From Jimgerdemannia flammicorona (taxonomy: Eukaryota > Mucoromycota > Endogonomycetes > Endogonales > Endogonaceae): a DNA stretch of 11,850 nucleotides. The notes below the pieces were generated by a model that saw only the letters and a list, made by a program, of their open reading frames with translations, had not been told where the DNA came from and made no database searches. The first letter of the stretch is position 1; every line of letters starts with the position of its first letter. The DNA lies in the NCBI GenBank assembly GCA_003990745.1, contig RBNI01006006.1, positions 1 to 11,850 of the forward strand. The letters run 5' to 3'. Positions 1-7,102 of this stretch are shown here, piece by piece. The position numbers and the translations under genes are program-made.

Positions 1-334
1 AAAAAAAAACCTCATTATTTTCTTATGATGATCAGTAAAAAGAAACCTTGAGTATGATACATATTATTAGCAAATTTGAATGCATTTTACATGGTTAATT
101 TGGCAAAACAACAGTCGACATTTTCGAATAACATTGTCTGCTTTCAAAATTCAAGCTCAGTTAAATATTTTTTTGATTGCATGGTACTCACTTGTCATTT
201 TCAAAGCAGACGAATGTATCACAACCGATCTCTCCCCTACTTCTCTAATTTATATGTAATGGAATTTGTCAGGACATGCTCCAACTCCACTCTCCCCTCT
301 TTTTGGTTATTTTTTTTTATTGCTACAAATCTAA
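1..334. other. AT-rich leader with no recognisable gene
   Basis: The window opens with a run of nine A and continues as AT-rich sequence with a few pyrimidine-rich stretches (around 228-310). An open frame of about 90 codons exists at 76-348 on the plus strand, but its translation is low in structure, contains no recognisable motif and ends in AT-rich DNA, so I do not call it a gene. The stretch from about 310 to 370 is T-rich and could be an intron or upstream part of the broken gene that follows; this is only a possibility. Confidence 0.5.
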
Positions 335-850
335 GCTCAATTATATAGTGCAAATTTGTTAAAATATTTTAAGGAACTAAGGGACCTCCATGCAGAGATT
401 GGGCACAACTACATATCTCATATCCGGGCAAAGGATCCTTGGTGCTATTATAGACAATCATCAGATTATGCTTGTTATGGACTGTGTGTCCAAGGATCTG
501 CACTCCATCCTGCATCAAGTTAGTGCTGGCAACTCTTGGCTCTACATAAGTTGGAAATACTTTCCGACAAGCCTGAAAACTAGGGAGCATTTTCCAGTGG
601 CATATGGGCTCTTGGAATATACTTTTCGAGTTGGCTACTGGGTCCAGGCCTTGGAAGAAGCCTCGCGACAATGACCCAAATTGCAAGGAATACCTGCATT
701 GTCGAAGAAATTTAAGGCTGTGGACAATATCTTTCAATCCATCCGAGTCGAGAAGGACTATCATTCGGCATGAGATGCGATCCCAGGTGCAAAAATCGAC
801 AATTTTCCCAGATCTCCAATGGACAAGGTAATTGTAAATTAGGGGATTGA
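335..850 (+). pseudogene. Cysteine-rich, possibly secreted protein remnant, three in-frame stops
   Basis: One plus-strand frame from about 335 to a TGA at 848-850 reads like a real protein but is broken by TAG at 521-523, TAG at 581-583 and TAA at 713-715. It contains nine cysteines, in segments such as DPWCYY, DYACYGLC, RNTCIVEE and FGMRCDPRCK, and ends QISNGQGNCKLGD. Base composition is ordinary, unlike the AT-rich DNA beyond 850. Each stop is one CpA-to-TpA change away from CAG or CAA, so RIP leakage from nearby repeats could have made them. The start is not visible: the frame opens at 335 without a good ATG or signal peptide, so the 5' part may lie upstream, perhaps beyond an intron. Two other frames here are also open for 90-130 codons (minus 369-764, plus 390-674), so the frame choice is my judgement. 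The family is not recognised; a secreted or effector-like protein is a guess from the cysteine content. Confidence 0.4.
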
Positions 851-892
851 CTTATATATTTTGGTTCAGGTGGTTTTAAAATTAGGGGATTG
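836..892. repeat. 14-bp direct repeat, 43-bp period
   Basis: The sequence AAATTAGGGGATTG occurs at 836-849 and again, identically, at 879-892. The first copy covers the end and stop codon of the cysteine-rich pseudogene frame. The intervening DNA is not repeated. It may be a chance or slippage repeat, or a trace of an insertion footprint; there is no evidence for function. Confidence 0.6.
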
Positions 893-1688
893 TCTCATAT
901 CGATGCTTCTAAGTAACCTGAATCCCATATAGTTTGTAATGTATAACTATTTCATATTAAATATCAGGGAGAATTTATCTGACTAACTGTTATTTTTCTC
1001 TATATAAAGACTCTGAACTATATCAAGTTGTGGCCAACTACTCTTGTCCCTACTAAAGGAAGTTTCAAAGCTATAGAATATAACCTATATTAAACTAAAA
1101 AAGCTATAGTATCTAATTGAGAAGTCAAATATATACATTTATATTCAAATTAGTATCTATGTCTCAGTAGAATATATTGAAAAATCTACTATTAAAACAG
1201 TCTTATTCTTAAAGCACTCTTTATTTAAAGAAGAGTTATAAATAAATATTAAATAGGTAAATTATTATTTTAGTCAAAAACTATCACTAGATATATATTA
1301 AGATTTTAGTTAGATTTTATATTGTATAGATTATATATGAGAAAATTATACCTACTCTGAATTTTAAAGAAGTCTCTGAACCCCTACCTACTATTCAAAA
1401 ATTAAAAGAATTTGAATTCTCAGATTTTGATATAATACTCAAGACTTAAGAAGATAGAAGTAATAATTATATATATAAGAAAATCAAAACTGAAATTATA
1501 TTTAGTAACTAATTCTCTTATAATATTAAAATATACTCTTCTCAAATCATTAATGGCTATATATTATATGTATACTAAAAAACTAGTCTAATAATAAATA
1601 GAATAAATACTGGAAGCTCTAACTGAGATTATTACTATTAAATTAGATAAACTTCTAATCCTTAGAGCCTTTATTAATTAAGAATTAG
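851..1688. other. AT-rich RIP-like debris, no identifiable gene
   Basis: Composition changes sharply to TA-rich DNA packed with TATA, TAGT and CTAT words, as expected from CpA-to-TpA mutation. A plus-strand frame from roughly 1440 to 1688 is unusually open for such DNA, reading segments such as ILEALTEIITIKLDKLL near 1610-1660, with a cluster of TAA/TAG stops near 1590. It may be a transposon coding remnant that stops where the inverted LTR copy begins at 1689. I cannot assign it to any family, and low-complexity Ile/Leu/Lys translations arise easily in AT-rich sequence. Confidence 0.4.
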
Positions 1689-2027
1689 TATAATAAATTT
1701 TTAGTTAAAGTATATATAAAGATTTTTTTTTTTACAATATTTCAGTATCTTCTAAATGCTTAAAAATCCTCTTTTAATACTCAGACTTCATTAGAATATT
1801 TTTGTCTTTTCCCAATACTAAGTATCTTATTTTAGCTAGTTATAGAATTTTTAGAACATTGTAGAATTCTTTTAGTTATCTTTATTAAGAATGATTTTCT
1901 TGACTTTTTCTCTTTATTTTTAAGATTTGTCTTTTAGATCTTATATAAATATTCTCTACTTCTACTCAAATAAAGATAAGCTTATTTTCTTTTAAGATTA
2001 CCTGAGTCTATGAGAGCTCTAATACTA
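1689..2027 (+). repeat. Third LTR copy, opposite orientation, heavily mutated
   Basis: The reverse complement of this stretch aligns with the LTRs at 2293-2733 and 8218-8670. The clearest block is 1820-1866, which in reverse complement reads TTCTACAATGTTCTAAAAAT and onward to AGATACTT, matching the right LTR at about 8454-8500. The left end TATAATAAATTT at 1689 fits the LTR start TGTAACAAGTTC seen on the minus strand of the right LTR, after G-to-A and C-to-T changes. The right end is uncertain (about 2020-2027) because the terminal part has diverged and seems to lack some tens of bases. It belongs to the same LTR family, inserted in the opposite orientation to the main element. I see no matching partner LTR or clear target duplication, so a solo LTR or a fragment is likely. 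Confidence 0.65.
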
Positions 2028-2292
2028 TATATCTACTGTGGTAAATACTAATTTTCTAGTTTTTTTAATTTTCTAACCTAGATAGTCTATTACTTTTTTG
2101 CTAAGGAGACATTCTTCTACTTATAAATTAATAATAGTATCAAAGACTATATCTTTAATTTGATATATATATATATAGTATAGGCAGAAAACTTACAGTT
2201 ATCTTTTTCACTTTCTTTGCCAGAGTCTTCTTATATATTATTAGTCTTTACTATTTTCAGCTTTAGTTCTTAACTCTTTTAATAAGTCTAAG
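2028..2292 (-). other. Left flank of the chromovirus insertion, weak coding trace
   Basis: AT-rich flank between the inverted LTR and the main element, with a (TA)n run at about 2162-2177. On the minus strand short segments such as EDSGKESEKDNCKFSAY and LLKELRTKAENSK can be read in different frames. Joined across the CTAAG insertion site, this DNA would be continuous with the flank starting at 8676. Both sides may therefore derive from one older transposon on the minus strand, but the identity is unknown. Confidence 0.3.
2288..2292. repeat. Target site duplication, left copy (CTAAG)
   Basis: The five bases CTAAG lie directly outside the left LTR and are repeated exactly at 8671-8675 directly outside the right LTR. 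Five-base duplications are typical of Ty3/Gypsy integration, so the pair fixes both outer boundaries of the element. Confidence 0.9.
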
Positions 2293-2733
2293 TATAATAA
2301 TTCTAGTTTCTTTAAGTTCTAGTTGGCCTAGAGTAGCTTGAAGAGATACTTAAAGATTTAAGTATTCTTGAAGAATTTCTAGAAAAAATATTCTGAGCTT
2401 TATTTAGGCAGAGAATAAGGATATTTATACAGGATCTGAAATAAAGATCTGGAAGGATCTTTGAAACAAAGAGAAATGCCAAGAAATAGGTTCTCAGCAA
2501 AGTTAACTATTATGGTTCTATAATGTTCCAAAAGGTTCTATAAATAGCTAAGACAAGATACTTAATGCCAAAAAAAGACAAAAGTATTTTAGTGATGTCT
2601 AGATACTAAGAGAAGGTTTCTAAGCAAGTGAAAGATGGTGGAACATAGTAGAATATTGAAGAAATGACAAGAAAAGACTAACTAAAATATGTGAAAATAT
2701 ATTAAAACTAAATATAACTATAAAATTATTATA
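2293..2733 (-). repeat. 3' LTR (left on the plus strand)
   Basis: Aligns along its length with 8218-8670. The termini are TATAATAA and ATTATTATA, against TGTAATAG and CTTGTTACA in the other LTR, so the canonical TG...CA ends were lost by G-to-A and C-to-T changes. Over the last 33 bases (2701-2733 against 8638-8670) there are seven differences; six are transitions toward A or T in this copy and five of those are in CpA/TpG context. It lacks an approximately 18-base segment present near the start of the other LTR and has a small local duplication near 2362-2376. Confidence 0.92.
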
Positions 2734-3061
2734 TCTCTCCCTCCTTAAGAACTAATATCCTTGTTAAGTTCTTAGGTAATACAAGACTAGATATACTTAA
2801 CCTAAATTTCTCAAACTTATATTGGTACATTGGAAAGGATTGGCCATCTTTGTATAGGACAGAGGGTCTATTATCAGACAAATCAACTAAGAGGGGTTTG
2901 AACTCAGCTAGTAGCTTCATTTTGATAGACTTCTTGTTCATTAAATATTCTACTGATTCTGGAGTTCCTAAGTAAACTTCTGATGCATAAGGTACTGATC
3001 ATTGCTGTAGATCATTGATAATCTAAGGAAGTCACTACAGGAATTGGATAATATATTTTAT
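2729..3061 (-). pseudogene. Pol C-terminal tail after the chromodomain
   Basis: An open minus-strand segment of 70 codons (2729-2941) begins MNKKSIKMKLLAEFK and ends ILVLKEGEI, running through the polypurine tract into the LTR. Upstream, between this and the chromodomain, the frame carries stops (around 3000-3060). Position alone suggests the C-terminal extension of the chromovirus polyprotein after the chromodomain. I recognise no domain in it. The reading frame ending inside the polypurine tract and LTR is a compact arrangement seen in many LTR elements. Confidence 0.6.
2734..2746 (-). other. Polypurine tract
   Basis: On the minus strand AAGGAGGGAGAGA lies immediately upstream of the 3' LTR. 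This is the position and composition expected of the primer for plus-strand DNA synthesis in LTR retrotransposons. It confirms that the element runs on the minus strand. The last pol codons (reading LKEGEI) overlap this tract. Confidence 0.85.
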
Positions 3062-3215
3062 CTCAAAGTCTTGAACTAGATCTTGAGAGTTCTTAAGGTT
3101 GACCAGCAGTTCCCAGATAGTATTGTATTCAGGGTAGCTCATCTACTTAACTAGGTATTCAGGATGGCAGAAGCAGATTCATTTATTTGAAATTTTCTCA
3201 GCTTCATACTTGATA
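3062..3215 (-). pseudogene. Chromodomain of the chromovirus integrase (degenerate)
   Basis: The minus strand reads KYEAEKISNK, then a stop, then HPEYLVK, a stop, and MSYPEYNTIWELL followed by VNLKNSQDLVQDFE. This matches the chromodomain pattern of fungal chromoviruses: YEVE-I, YLVKW-GYPE, TWEP, NL-NA-ELL. The stop after YLVK is TAG where the family has Trp, as expected from TGG to TAG; the aromatic Tyr of the first strand and the Trp of TIWEL remain. Chromodomains direct integration to chromatin carrying particular histone marks. It lies downstream of the GPF module in the same frame and orientation, in the standard chromovirus position. Confidence 0.85.
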
Positions 3216-3435
3216 TGGTCTTTAATAATCACAGGGGCAGATGGCTTAGGAATTCGATCAGGGTAGGGCAGTGACTGATTTCAGATCTTGAGATGTGACA
3301 TATGAAAGACTGGGTGTACTCTCATAGTTTCCAGTAGCTTGAGGCAGTAGGAGGATGCAGAGACTTATTCAGTGATCTCGAAAGGTCCAATATAGTTGAG
3401 TTAGAACTTGTTCAAAGAGCAGTTGTTATACACTC
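3216..3435 (-). pseudogene. Integrase C-terminal GPF module (degenerate)
   Basis: The minus strand reads NYIGPFEITE, a stop, VSASSYCLKLL, then RVHPVFHMSHLK. This is the GPY/F module that follows the catalytic core in Ty3/Gypsy integrases (typical pattern K-PKYIGPFEI, Y-L-LP, VHPVFHVSLLK). GPFEIT is at 3371-3388. Just upstream in element sense, near 3436, the sequence stops making integrase sense on this strand. The preceding core lies immediately beyond but on the other strand, so this marks an inversion breakpoint. Confidence 0.85.
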
Positions 3436-3997
3436 AAGATTATAAGAATCTCTTCAAGTTCATCTTCTATTACTATGACCTACTATGAGTAATTGTCAGT
3501 GATCATGATTCTAAGTTCACCAGTTACTTCTGGCAAATTCTCTCTAAGACTCTGGGAACCCAATTGGCTATATCTACTGCCTTCCACTTACAAACTGATG
3601 GACAAACTGAGTACATGAACAGAACTCTAGAACAAATGCTTAGAAACTATATTTCTTATGAGCAAGATGATTGTGACCATTATCTGACTTATGTAGAGTT
3701 TGCATACAACAATGCTGTCTAATCATTTACTAGTCTTTCTCCTTTTCAGTTACTCTATACTCAAGATCTCAAGACCCATATAAGTCTATTCTCTTTTATG
3801 AAAAACAGTTAAATATAAGTCTCTATCACTAAGAACCTTACAGACAAAATGAACAAACTACTCAAGATTGCTACTGTTAATCTTCAGAAAGCTCAACAGC
3901 ATCAAGCCAAGTATGCTGACAAGAAACACTATAATATCACTTATACTATTTGAGATCAAGTCCTACTGTCTACTAAGAACCTCAAGATACAATCTCT
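3436..3997 (+). pseudogene. Integrase catalytic core, inverted relative to the rest of pol
   Basis: The plus strand reads VIVSDHDSKFTSYFWQIL, then LAISTAFHLQTDGQTEYMN, then RTLEQMLRNYI, VEFAYNNAV and AKYADKKHYNITYTI, ending VLLSTKNLKI. This is the retroviral-type integrase core of a Ty3/Gypsy element. The second catalytic Asp (codon 3501-3503) and the Glu (3609-3611) are separated by exactly 35 residues, the D-X35-E spacing of the family. Stops occur at 3486, 3720 and later. The zinc-binding HHCC region and the first catalytic Asp are absent. All other pol domains are on the minus strand, so this fragment has been inverted. Its end (NLKIQ) would join well to the beginning of the GPF module at about 3435 on the minus strand, so it probably belongs to the same element rather than to another copy. 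Confidence 0.9.
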
Positions 3998-3999
3998 TA

Positions 4000-4358
4000 T
4001 TTTTTTTTTATAGTCACGCAAACTTCACCATTTATTACTAGTCTATTGATAATTATATGCACCCCTTGTACTACCCAATCCCCACAGGGGGGTCCCCTCT
4101 CACACTCTCCTGGATAAGTACTACTCTCCCATCCACTACCCTCATTCTCCCCCTGCTCTTCTGGCAAATTTTCTCCACTAATTGACACCTCTGACCACTC
4201 TGCATACTCCAGCCTTGCCACCAGCCTATCATTATATCCTCCATCAACCCCTGCCACTGCAAAACCTGCGCCTCCAAACTCAAGCTTCTCCCATCTTCGA
4301 AAACAAAAAATCAGTGACCAGCCAACCCCACCCAAACTGCCAAAACCCACCCTAAGGT
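4000..4358 (-). other. LINE 3' untranslated region and poly(A)
   Basis: Between the TAG closing the zf-RVT frame and the ten-T run. One minus-strand frame is open for 117 codons across nearly all of it (3997-4350), but its translation is Gly/Glu-rich and shows no domain, and the segment starts after the natural C-terminus. I take it as 3' UTR with a fortuitous open frame; a small extra C-terminal reading frame cannot be excluded. Confidence 0.5.
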
Positions 4359-5018
4359 GAGCTATTCATTTCCCACCCCCCCTACCAATCTATCCCTCAA
4401 ATCCTCCCACCAACCCTGCTCACTATCTCTCCTATCCATTACACCAAGTCTCTCACCAACTGCCAACCAAAAGTCACTCAACACCTCACATTCCCCCAGC
4501 CAATGTTCAGGTGTCTGCACAAAACCCCCCTCCTGCCCTACATTGTGGCACTCCTCACAGTCAAAACTCCCTCCTTCAACAAGGTGCTCTGGTTGGAATT
4601 TGAGCATAACATTCCTCCTTAGCATCTGCCACCATACCACCCAATACTTTGGCAGCATCCAATATCACACTCTATCACTCTATGCCCAAATGCCACTCTA
4701 GTCCCACTCCTCACCGATATCTGCTAGTTGCCAGGTGCTGGGCCAAAGATCCTGGCCTGGTCCCCTCTGGCACTCTACTCCATCACCAATATCAAAGTCA
4801 ATAAGGAGAGCACCCCCCAACAATACTTGGTCCCATCTCCATATGGCTGGGTTCCATAGCTCCTCTCCTTTATTCCCCCACCAAAGAACTCCAATATGGT
4901 GAGCACCATCTACCACTCTCCACCAGAAGCCTTTGAATCATATCCTTCCAATGTTCTGAAATCCGACCAAGGACAGTAGATCTCCTGTAGAGTCTCTCAG
5001 TGATGATCTCATCTCCTA
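4359..5018 (-). pseudogene. LINE ORF2 C-terminal part with CCHC zf-RVT motif
   Basis: Reading begins near 5018 with DEIITERLYRRSTVLGR and continues EHWKDMIQRLL to about 4870, then changes frame into a stretch rich in Trp (VLWWGNKGEELWNPAIWRW) to 4698. The same frame continues through three stops (near 4698, 4680 and 4665) into YWVVWWQMLRRN and CEECHNVG, then TPEHWLGECEVLSDFW, ending at a TAG at 4359-4361. The cysteine/histidine spacing is C-X2-C-X14-H-X4-C, preceded by the W-W-L pattern and followed by W. This matches the zinc-binding region at the C-terminus of many non-LTR reverse transcriptases, thought to bind the RNA or target. The frame change and stops make it a pseudogene. The clade (Tad1 or another) cannot be decided without the RT domain. 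Confidence 0.6.
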
Positions 5019-5028
5019 GACCTTCTAT

Positions 5029-5467
5029 ACCTTCTAGATAGTATCATCAGTGGTCTAGTATATGTATTATTGCCAGTAGTTTCTTTTTATGAGTGACTAG
5101 TTTTTTTTTGGCCAGGGCCAACTTGTGGGACTTGAAAACAATAGGACAGTGTCCTTTACCATTATCTTATGACAAGACTACTCTAATGGCAATTTGATAT
5201 ATCAATGGTGACTGTGAATTTTAGGCCTTGATCTACATTATGTAGAGCTAGAGTATGGGTCAGGCAATTTTTGAGTTCTTGAAAAGCTTGTTGACAGAAG
5301 TGGTCCCAGGTATAGAGTATATAGTGGTCTGAGTATGGGGCCTTCCTCATGAGATTAGTCAGTGACTCAGCAATATTAAAGAAGTTTCTGATAAAGCAGC
5401 AATAGTAGCCAGCTAGACTAAGAAAGAATTGGAGTTCTGTGAGATTTGATAGAATGAGGCATTTCAA
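5029..5467 (-). pseudogene. RT connection and RNase H of the chromovirus (degenerate, truncated)
   Basis: The minus strand reads FLSLAGYYCCFIRNFF, then AFQELKNCLTHTLAL and LKFTVTIDIS, matching the Ty3/Gypsy pattern SFLGLANYYRRFI, AFEELK-ALT, and the first RNase H aspartate in TDAS (here TIDIS). After a one-step frame change it continues VVLS, stop, DNGKGHCPIVFKSHKLALA, then VTHKKKLLAII, HILDH, two stops, YYLEG. The family has HDKELLAI, so the catalytic Glu is replaced by Lys, consistent with GAA to AAA. The domain stops abruptly after YYLEG at the LINE boundary. The rest of RNase H, the HHCC domain and the start of the integrase core are missing from the window. Confidence 0.85.
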
Positions 5468-6245
5468 TTACTTCTATCTTATATATATCTACTTGGATTC
5501 CTTGTGCAGAGACAATGTGGTCAAGATATTTGACTTATTCCTTAAAGAATTTGTACTTCTTGAGCTTTGCATAAAGCTTGTGCTTTCACAGGATCTCCAG
5601 GACTATTCAAATATATTTGAGGTATTCTTCTTTATTTGTACTAAAGATCAGGATGTCATCAAGATATACCAATAGAAAAATAAATAGTTGGTTCTTAAAT
5701 ATCAGGGTCTGGAATGTGGCAGGTGTATTGGTGAGATCAAATGCTAAGACCAAGAATTCATAAAGTCCAAAGGGGGTCATGAATACAGTCTTGGGAATAT
5801 CTTCTAGCTTAATTCGGATCTGGTAGTATCCTGACATGAGATCCAACTTAGTGAAGTACTTGGCATTCTTGAGGACATCAAGGATTTGATCAATCAAGGG
5901 TAGCAGATAGTAGTTCTTGACAGTAAGCTTATTGAGTGTATAATAGTCTATACATATTCACAGAGTGCTATCCTTCTTCTTGACAAATAGGACCCATGAG
6001 CCATAAAGGAAGTTGCTTAGCTAAATGGCTCCTCATACAAGTAGTTCATCTAATTCCTTCTTGACTACTTTAATTTTAAGTGGCAATATGTGGTACATGT
6101 GTTTCTTGGGTGATAAAGCTCCTGGGGTCAGTTTAATTTTATAATCAACTTCTCATATAGGCAGTAGACCAGATAGCTTATCCGGAAAGACATCCTTGAA
6201 TTCTTCTAGCAGTAAGTTGATGCTTTCATTGACTGATAGTCTCTT
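5468..6245 (-). pseudogene. Reverse transcriptase of the chromovirus (degenerate)
   Basis: In element sense: EEFKDVFPDKLSGL near 6180-6215, the conserved linker before RT; then VLFVKKKDSTL, stop, ICIDYYTLNKLTVKN; LIDQILDVLKNAKYFTKLDL with motif A Asp; SGYYQIRIKLEDIPKTVF; MTPFGLYEFLVLAFDLTN; VYLDDILIFS with the YLDD box at 5655-5666; then the thumb segment HKLYAKLKKYKFF and HIVSAQGIQVDIYKIE. The longest clean piece is 5607-5897. Polymerase aspartates are preserved, but stops (for example in place of Arg before ICIDY) and a frame change near 5470 inactivate it. It would copy element RNA into cDNA in virus-like particles. The motif order and wording identify the Ty3/Gypsy superfamily. Confidence 0.93.
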
Positions 6246-6412
6246 GTCTTGTTTCTTGGGATGAACTATTATAATAAAAGTATGTATTGTCTTCTTAAGT
6301 ACTTTCTTGTATTGTATAGCTGATAGTGTTGCATCTGGGTCTTGCTTGTAGTCTTATCTGTCTTGATAGTGATGTTGGCTCTATCTTAAAGTAAGGTGAC
6401 TTCATTCTTACA

Positions 6413-6690
6413 CCAATTGATATCTGGATTATGTTGCATAAGCCAGAGTTTTCCTAGGATCAGATCATGATCTCCTAGAGATGCAATCTTGAAATCTACT
6501 CATTCTCAATATTTCTGAATCTTGATGAGTAGTTTGGCAGCAATTGACTCAATGGAGTATAAAGTACCATCTACAGTAACTATGCTGTGCAGACTTGGTG
6601 AGGATCTTGAGTCTTTTGATGAGATTCTGATTGATGAATTTCTCTGTAGCTCTGCTGTCTATGAGTACTTGAACTTTCCTTTGACTAGGC
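6413..6690 (-). pseudogene. Retropepsin-like aspartic protease (degenerate)
   Basis: The minus strand reads VLIDSRATEKFINQNLIKRL, with the active-site Asp codon at 6657-6659, followed after a frame change by VTVDGTLYSIESIAAKLLI, VDFKIASLGDHDLILGKLWL and MQHNPDINW. This fits the Ty3/Gypsy protease pattern ALIDSGAT-NFI ... DLILGM-WL--HNP-IDW. The DSG triad reads DSR, a GGA to AGA change, which should abolish activity. The protease would release Gag and Pol proteins from the polyprotein. It lies directly after the dUTPase-like domain and before RT. At least two frame changes separate it from the dUTPase frame and from its own C-terminal half. Confidence 0.85.
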
Positions 6691-6737
6691 CTTTGAAAAT
6701 GATAATAACTTGAGCTTGATTTTCACTAAGACTTACT

Positions 6738-7102
6738 ATTTTATCAGTACTGCTAAAATCTTTTTGGTCTTATTTGATTTCAGAGAGTTCTTGAACTTCA
6801 GTAATCTTGAGTTAACTGGCTTTTTCTAGGATCATTTTCATGACTCAGTCTTCTTTCTTAACTGTATAGTCTTGATCCTTCTAGTTGATAAGCAAAACTT
6901 GAACTTGTCCTCAAAAGTCTAGGTCAATGACACCAGTATCTACATTTAAATGATATTTGACACTGAGTTCTGATTGTGGTACAATTCTGATATAATGTCC
7001 TTCAGGACATTGGACTGCAATTCCAGTAGGCACCAGAGCTCAGCTCTTAGTTAGAATAGTGACTTGTTTGACAGAGTGTAGGTCAAGACCAATGACTCCT
7101 TC
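6738..7102 (-). pseudogene. dUTPase-like domain between Gag and protease (degenerate)
   Basis: One minus-strand frame over 121 codons shows the five motifs of trimeric dUTPases in order. Motif 1: IGLDLHS (7073-7093). Motif 2: PQSELSVK (6956-6979, family PRSGLA). Motif 3: DTGVID, LDF, stop, GQ (6905-6940, family GVID-DYRG, catalytic Asp kept). Motif 4: KKED, stop, VMKMIL (6827-6859, family GDRIAQL). Motif 5: DQKDFSSTDK after a stop (6740-6775, family RG--GFGST). Between motifs 1 and 2 it reads LVPTGIAVQCPEGHYIRIV, the usual dUTPase strand. Six stops interrupt the frame; those in motifs 3 and 4 are TGA exactly where the family has Arg, fitting CGA to TGA. A dUTPase hydrolyses dUTP to dUMP and would limit uracil in the cDNA. 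No frameshift is needed across it. Recognition is from memory of the motifs, with no search run. Confidence 0.85.

Larger units (their letters stand above)
4000..5028 (-). mobile_element. 5'-truncated LINE-like retrotransposon, 3' end with poly(A)
   Basis: A segment with many C-runs on the plus strand, clearly less AT-rich than its surroundings, lies between RNase H remains and the inverted integrase core. Its left edge is a run of ten T (4000-4009), that is, a 3' poly(A) on the minus strand. Its minus-strand coding ends in a CCHC zinc motif typical of LINE reverse transcriptases. The right edge is where RNase H reading breaks off after YYLEG, about 5028. Only about 1 kb is present and the reverse transcriptase domain itself is missing, consistent with the 5' truncation common in target-primed retrotransposition. 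It shows few RIP-type changes, so it arrived later than, or escaped, the mutation that ruined its host element. Confidence 0.7.

Noticed and set aside
76..348. Open frame of 90 codons on the plus strand
   Set aside because: No motif or domain, runs into T-rich DNA, composition-driven; it is not supported as a gene.
2162..2177. (TA)n run as a functional element
   Set aside because: A simple dinucleotide run in TA-saturated DNA, with no further support.
3436..3997. A second, independent Gypsy element on the plus strand
   Set aside because: Only the integrase core is present, and its two ends fit the pieces missing from the minus-strand pol; there is no extra LTR, RT or chromodomain in that orientation beside it.
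4357..4701. Plus-strand frame of 114 codons in the LINE fragment
   Set aside because: Pro/Ser/Thr-rich shadow of the minus-strand zf-RVT frame, which has a recognisable CCHC motif.
5439..5763. Plus-strand open frames across the RT region
   Set aside because: Antisense shadows of the minus-strand reverse transcriptase, whose YLDD box and motif A are unmistakable.
6522..6713. Plus-strand open frame of 63 codons
   Set aside because: Antisense shadow of the aspartic protease region.
6738..7102. Captured host dUTPase gene or separate insertion rather than part of the element
   Set aside because: Lies between Gag and protease without gap or flanking duplication, its frame overlaps gag, and it carries the same mutation type as neighbouring domains.
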